Below, in pieces: positions 13,488-16,548 of a stretch of 16,548 nt of DNA (position 1 is the first letter of the stretch; every line of letters starts with the position of its first letter). The DNA is taken from assembly GCA_021792615.1 (NCBI GenBank), contig JAJYUJ010000047.1, positions 1-16,548 on the forward strand. Reading direction: 5' to 3'. Position numbers and translations under genes: made by a program. Below the pieces are notes generated by a model. The model saw nothing but the letters and a program-made list of their open reading frames with translations. It ran no database searches and was not told where the DNA came from. This stretch comes from a bacterium. Its GTDB lineage: Bacteria; JAMCPX01.

Positions 13488-14513
13488 ATGAAAACTGCAT
13501 TAATCACCGGCATTACAGGACAGGACGGCGCGTACCTTGTAAAATTGCTCCTTGAAAAGGGCTATAAAGTATACGGCTCCTATAGGAGGCTGAGCATGCC
13601 GAGCTTCTGGAGGTTGGAAGAGCTCGGAGCGCATAGACAGGTAAAACTCGTCGAAATGGACCTGCATGATACGGGGAACATCATACGTGTGCTGGAAAAA
13701 ATAAAGCCGGACGAGATTTACAACCTCGCTGCGCAGAGCTTCGTTGCCGTATCGTTCGAAGAGCCCATACTGACCGGCGAGGTTACCGGGCTCGGCGCGG
13801 CACGGATCCTCGAGGCGATCCGGATTGTGAATCCGGAGATCAAATTTTATCAGGCGTCTTCATCCGAGATGTTCGGAAAGGTGCAGGAAACTCCGCAAAG
13901 CGAAGACACGCCTTTTTATCCGCGGAGCCCCTATGCAGCGGCAAAGCTTTATGCCCACTGGATGACCATAAACTACCGGGAGGCCTACAATATCTTTGCA
14001 TGCTCGGGTATCCTGTTCAACCACGAATCCCCGCTGCGCGGCATCGAGTTTGTCACCAGGAAGATCACGGATGCCGCTGCAAGGATAAAGTACGGCCTGT
14101 CGAATATGCTTGAACTCGGGAACCTCGATGCCTGCCGGGACTGGGGGTATGCGCCCGAGTATGTCGAATCCATGTGGCTTATGCTCCAGCAGAAAAGACC
14201 GGACAATTATGTCGTGGCCACGGGCAAAAACAGCAGCGTGAGGGATTTTGTCAGCCACGCGTTTGCGTATGCCGGGTTCAATCTCGAATGGCAGGGCAAG
14301 GGATATAAGGCACATGCGAGAGATAAGAAAACCGGGAAGGTGCTGGTAAGGAGCATAAAGAAATTTTACAGGCCTGCAGAGGTCAACGAACTGCTCGGCG
14401 ATTATACGAAGTCAAAAAAAGTGCTTGGCTGGAAGCCGAGAACAAGCTTCAGGGAGCTCGTTGAAATCATGACGGAATCCGATCTGAAAAGGATTTCCGC
14501 GCTCAAAAAATGA
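13488..14513 (+). CDS. gmd: GDP-mannose 4,6-dehydratase
   Basis: A 341-residue short-chain dehydrogenase/reductase of the extended type. The NADP-binding turn is GITGQDG (8-14), followed by YGSYRR (R33/R34 fits the NADP-binding basic pair). The active site has ASSSEMFG (S126, E127) and YAAAK (Y149, K153). SPLRG[15 protein letters not shown] and [22 protein letters not shown] are hallmarks of Gmd. It converts GDP-D-mannose to GDP-4-keto-6-deoxy-D-mannose in the cytoplasm. It overlaps the following reductase gene by 4 bases (ATGA), so the two products are made together. AAAAGGA lies 7 bases before the ATG. The call is firm. Confidence 0.96.
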   Translation: MKTALITGITGQDGAYLVKLLLEKGYKVYGSYRRLSMPSFWRLEELGAHRQVKLVEMDLHDTGNIIRVLEKIKPDEIYNLAAQSFVAVSFEEPILTGEVTGLGAARILEAIRIVNPEIKFYQASSSEMFGKVQETPQSEDTPFYPRSPYAAAKLYAHWMTINYREAYNIFACSGILFNHESPLRGIEFVTRKITDAAARIKYGLSNMLELGNLDACRDWGYAPEYVESMWLMLQQKRPDNYVVATGKNSSVRDFVSHAFAYAGFNLEWQGKGYKAHARDKKTGKVLVRSIKKFYRPAEVNELLGDYTKSKKVLGWKPRTSFRELVEIMTESDLKRISALKK

Positions 14514-15403
14514 AGGTCCTTATAACCGGCATCCATGGATTTGTGGGGCAATACCTCAAAAAGCATTTGCTCTCTGCCGGCTTTGATGTTTTCGGTATAG
14601 ATCGGCACAGTCACGATAAAAATACCTTCGAAACAGATATAACGGACAGGGATAAACTCGGCAGTATCATAAAAGATATCAGGCCCGACGAGATCTATCA
14701 CCTTGCCGGCATAGCAGACGTGGCCCATGGGAATGTCAGCGACTATTATACCGTTCATGCCATCGGCACCCTGAACCTCTATGAGGCTGTTCAAAAGGCC
14801 GATATCAATCCAAAGATTTTATATGTGAGCACGTCCAATGTATACGGTATCGTGCCCGAGGAAAAGCAGCCTATTGCCGAGGACCAGCCCGTACGGCCCG
14901 TCAATCATTACGGAGCGAGCAAGGCAGCAGGGGAGATGATCTCCCATAAGTACAGCGCAGACGGCCTGCGGATTATCATTGCACGTTCTTTCAATCATAC
15001 GGGGCCCGGGCAGACAGAGTCGTTCATACTGCCGAAACTGGCAAAGGCGTTTGCCGAAAAACAGCCGGAGATAGGGCTCGGAGATACGCATACAAAAAGA
15101 GATTTCACGGATGTCCGGGATGTTGTAAAGGCTTACCGGATGATTGTGCAGGAAGCCGGAGCAGGGGAGGTTTATAATGTTTGTTCGGGCGCGGTGTATT
15201 CGATCGACGATATGCTCGGCTATCTGAGAAATATCACCGGTCATACAATCCGGGTCAGACAAATGGCTTCGCTGAAACGTACCGTTGATCCCGTGCTTTT
15301 TGCCGGCGATAACCGGCGTTTAAAAAAGCTTGGCTGGTCTGCCGGCATACCGATAGAACAAACGATAAAAGACCTCATTGGTTTTTACAACGGGCAGATT
15401 TAA
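14510..15403 (+). CDS. rmd: GDP-4-keto-6-deoxy-D-mannose reductase (RMD-type)
   Basis: A 297-residue extended SDR protein. The NAD(P)-binding motif is GIHGFVG (7-13), the active-site strand is YVSTSNVYG (105-113) and YGASK (Y134, K138) supplies the tyrosine and lysine. [20 protein letters not shown] and [13 protein letters not shown] match the reductases that act on the Gmd product. Reduction of the 4-keto group gives GDP-D-rhamnose if it is a true RMD; the alternative, epimerase-reductase activity to GDP-L-fucose, is less likely because the Cys/His pair typical of Fcl is not evident. A GDP-talose-forming reductase is also possible. The start overlaps the gmd stop, so expression is coupled. 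The product would feed O-antigen or other surface glycan; no glycosyltransferase is in the window. Confidence 0.88.
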   Translation: MKVLITGIHGFVGQYLKKHLLSAGFDVFGIDRHSHDKNTFETDITDRDKLGSIIKDIRPDEIYHLAGIADVAHGNVSDYYTVHAIGTLNLYEAVQKADINPKILYVSTSNVYGIVPEEKQPIAEDQPVRPVNHYGASKAAGEMISHKYSADGLRIIIARSFNHTGPGQTESFILPKLAKAFAEKQPEIGLGDTHTKRDFTDVRDVVKAYRMIVQEAGAGEVYNVCSGAVYSIDDMLGYLRNITGHTIRVRQMASLKRTVDPVLFAGDNRRLKKLGWSAGIPIEQTIKDLIGFYNGQI

Positions 15404-15454
15404 AGTGCTTTCTTTACATTCGTTGTTGTGATAGTCGTTGTGTAAGAGTTCACA

Positions 15455-16180
15455 ATGGATAAGCTTTTCGAAATCGCTTTGATTGTTCCTTATGTATCCC
15501 AGAAGTCCGAGCTGCTGGAAGGGTTCCTGCTGAATATAAGAAAAGACTACCCGCCTTCCGTGCTCAAAGAGGTAAGCCTTTACAGCTGGTCTTCGAGCGA
15601 CACCATGGGAATAGCCCTGTCTTTCGATTTTTCTGCTTTTCTCCCGCATTATGTGGATAAAATGGAGGTATGGTCGGAAAAATTAGAGGCAAAACTTTAT
15701 AACCTCATGATGATGGGAGAAAAAGAGAGGGATGCATTCAAAAGCAAACTGCCGCTGACTTCAGACCTGAAATTCTCGGGAGATTTCGATATCCCGTCCG
15801 CTCTTAAGAGTATCCTCACGAGGACAAGCACAACTGCAGGAAGAAAGCATCCCCGGTACGGCATATCCATTAAGGTTACGTTTAAATCAAAAGAACACTT
15901 CATGGAGGAATATGCAAAGGATATTTCCAAGGGCGGGCTTTTCGTGGCTACGGACAAGCCGCTTGCCCTGGAATCAAAAATAGAGCTGATTTTGTCCCTG
16001 CCGGAGGTCCATAAAGAGGTAAAAATTATCGCCGAAGTGGTACACGTTTTCGGCAGCGAGCAGGCGAAACTGCTCGACAATAAAAGGGTGCCCGGGATGG
16101 GTGTCCAGTTCCTGGAATTCGAAGAAGACGGTCAGAAGGTGCTGGAGGAATATTTCAAATTTCTCAGCAATCCCCGTTAG
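15455..16180 (+). CDS. PilZ-domain protein, probable cyclic-di-GMP receptor
   Basis: A 241-residue protein. The C-terminal domain (about 128-240) carries both PilZ signatures: R130-x3-R134 in GRKHPRYGISI and D156-x-S158-x2-G161 in AKDISKGGLFV, so cyclic-di-GMP binding should be intact. The end, GMGVQFLEFEEDGQKVLEEYF, fits the PilZ subfamily abundant in myxobacteria and other deltaproteobacteria. The N-terminal 120 residues are acidic and helical and not recognised; they contain AFLPHYVDKMEVWSEKLEAKLYNLMMMGEKERDAF, with no membrane segment. The start is ATG with a weak AAGAG upstream. The stop is TAG, and the same frame stays open for 36 more codons past it. Lying after a deoxysugar gene pair suggests a link to surface polysaccharide or motility control, which is inference. 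Confidence 0.9.
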   Translation: MDKLFEIALIVPYVSQKSELLEGFLLNIRKDYPPSVLKEVSLYSWSSSDTMGIALSFDFSAFLPHYVDKMEVWSEKLEAKLYNLMMMGEKERDAFKSKLPLTSDLKFSGDFDIPSALKSILTRTSTTAGRKHPRYGISIKVTFKSKEHFMEEYAKDISKGGLFVATDKPLALESKIELILSLPEVHKEVKIIAEVVHVFGSEQAKLLDNKRVPGMGVQFLEFEEDGQKVLEEYFKFLSNPR

Positions 16181-16548
16181 CGTTCCGCGGTTTTAACCGT
16201 GATGAATGCAGGAACCGAGTACGAAGCGACAGAGTCTCCCGTATCCATTCCGAAGGAGTCTTTTAACCCGAAAAATGCGATTGTAAAATAAGGAGGTTTA
16301 TGCAATGAGCGATAATTCCGCGTCAGATAAAGGTATTCTTCGAAAATCCGCTGAGGAAACCATACCGGGTAATTGCATATAAACACCGTTAGAAATGTCG
16401 GAATAATACAGATGTTTTTATAATAAATTTTCAATCTATCGTCGTACAAATTATCATCTGCTGAGTTTCTAACGGGGTGAACATACAGAGGACTGAAATC
16501 TCGTTTCTCTATGGAAATGTATAGATATCAGGTGGATCGCGGGATTGA
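16181..16548. other. Downstream region without a convincing long gene
   Basis: This 368-base stretch holds two tiny ORFs, an AT-rich segment with a TATAAT-like hexamer (16419-16424) and a 10-base inverted repeat, CCGTTAGAAA (16386-16395) with TTTCTAACGG (16466-16475). A possible coding start at ATG 16511 (MEMYRYQVDRGI) runs off the window edge but lacks a clear Shine-Dalgarno. I see no tRNA, transposase or known riboswitch. Confidence 0.55.
16305..16382 (+). CDS. Small ORF (25 aa) with perfect Shine-Dalgarno
   Basis: ATG at 16305 follows a perfect AAGGAGG (16290-16296) by 8 bases and encodes 25 residues, beginning MSDNSASDKGILRKS and ending EETIPGNCI before TAA. The peptide is hydrophilic, ends with a lone cysteine and has no signal or membrane segment. 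I do not recognise it. It could be a leader peptide, a short precursor peptide, or the remaining start of a decayed gene. The ribosome site is the only strong evidence. Confidence 0.35.
   Translation: MSDNSASDKGILRKSAEETIPGNCI

Noticed and set aside
16177-16449. 90-codon minus-strand open frame at the right end
   Set aside because: No Shine-Dalgarno or family pattern, and it overlaps the better-supported small plus-strand ORF; left as noncoding.

Overview
The window reads like a chromosomal segment of an anaerobic or facultatively anaerobic, Gram-negative, deltaproteobacterium-like organism (Desulfobacterota or a neighbouring phylum). The evidence is the split, ferredoxin-rich archaeal-type glutamate synthase, a PilZ protein of the kind common in deltaproteobacteria, an RND-type efflux adaptor, balanced base composition and GA-rich Shine-Dalgarno sites. 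The taxonomy is inferred from gene content only.

Layout. (1) Positions 1-230, minus strand: the N-terminus of an efflux membrane-fusion protein cut by the window edge, with palindromes upstream. (2) Positions 428-3310: an Lrp/AsnC regulator (minus) diverges from a class-III PLP aminotransferase-like gene and a kinase-like DUF6206-type gene (plus). Nested inverted repeats lie between the divergent genes. The kinase-like gene is interrupted by an in-frame TAG at codon 48. (3) Positions 3441-7692, minus strand: an accessory run of small enzymes and membrane proteins. In transcription order these are a DUF2569-like membrane protein, a YgiD-type extradiol dioxygenase, a DoxX-like protein, two different VOC/glyoxalase-fold proteins and two tandem RibD/DHFR-fold paralogues. 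Several genes here share near-identical 5' leaders. (4) Positions 7693-13374, plus strand: an intergenic region with two divergent promoters, then a five-gene glutamate synthase operon. Its products are the FMN/Fe-S synthase domain, a four-cluster ferredoxin, an FAD/NAD(P) oxidoreductase, a class-II glutaminase and a GXGXG domain. A block of three hairpins separates the first two genes. (5) Positions 13488-15403, plus: a gmd-rmd pair predicted to make GDP-D-rhamnose. (6) Positions 15455-16180, plus: a PilZ-domain protein. (7) Positions 16181-16548: no convincing long gene; tiny ORFs, one with a perfect Shine-Dalgarno, and an inverted repeat.

How the parts work together. The glt operon should supply glutamate from glutamine and 2-oxoglutarate, with electrons passing from NAD(P)H or ferredoxin through the flavoprotein and Fe-S proteins to FMN. 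The gmd-rmd pair turns GDP-mannose into a deoxysugar donor for surface polysaccharide. The Lrp-aminotransferase-kinase group looks like a small amino-acid or amino-alcohol pathway under local control.

No phage, CRISPR, tRNA, rRNA or intact insertion sequence was recognised. The most unusual items are the amber codon splitting the kinase-like gene between its glycine-rich strand and its lysine, the duplicated leaders in the accessory cluster, and the repeated AAGGTTAAAC motif at the divergent glt promoter region.
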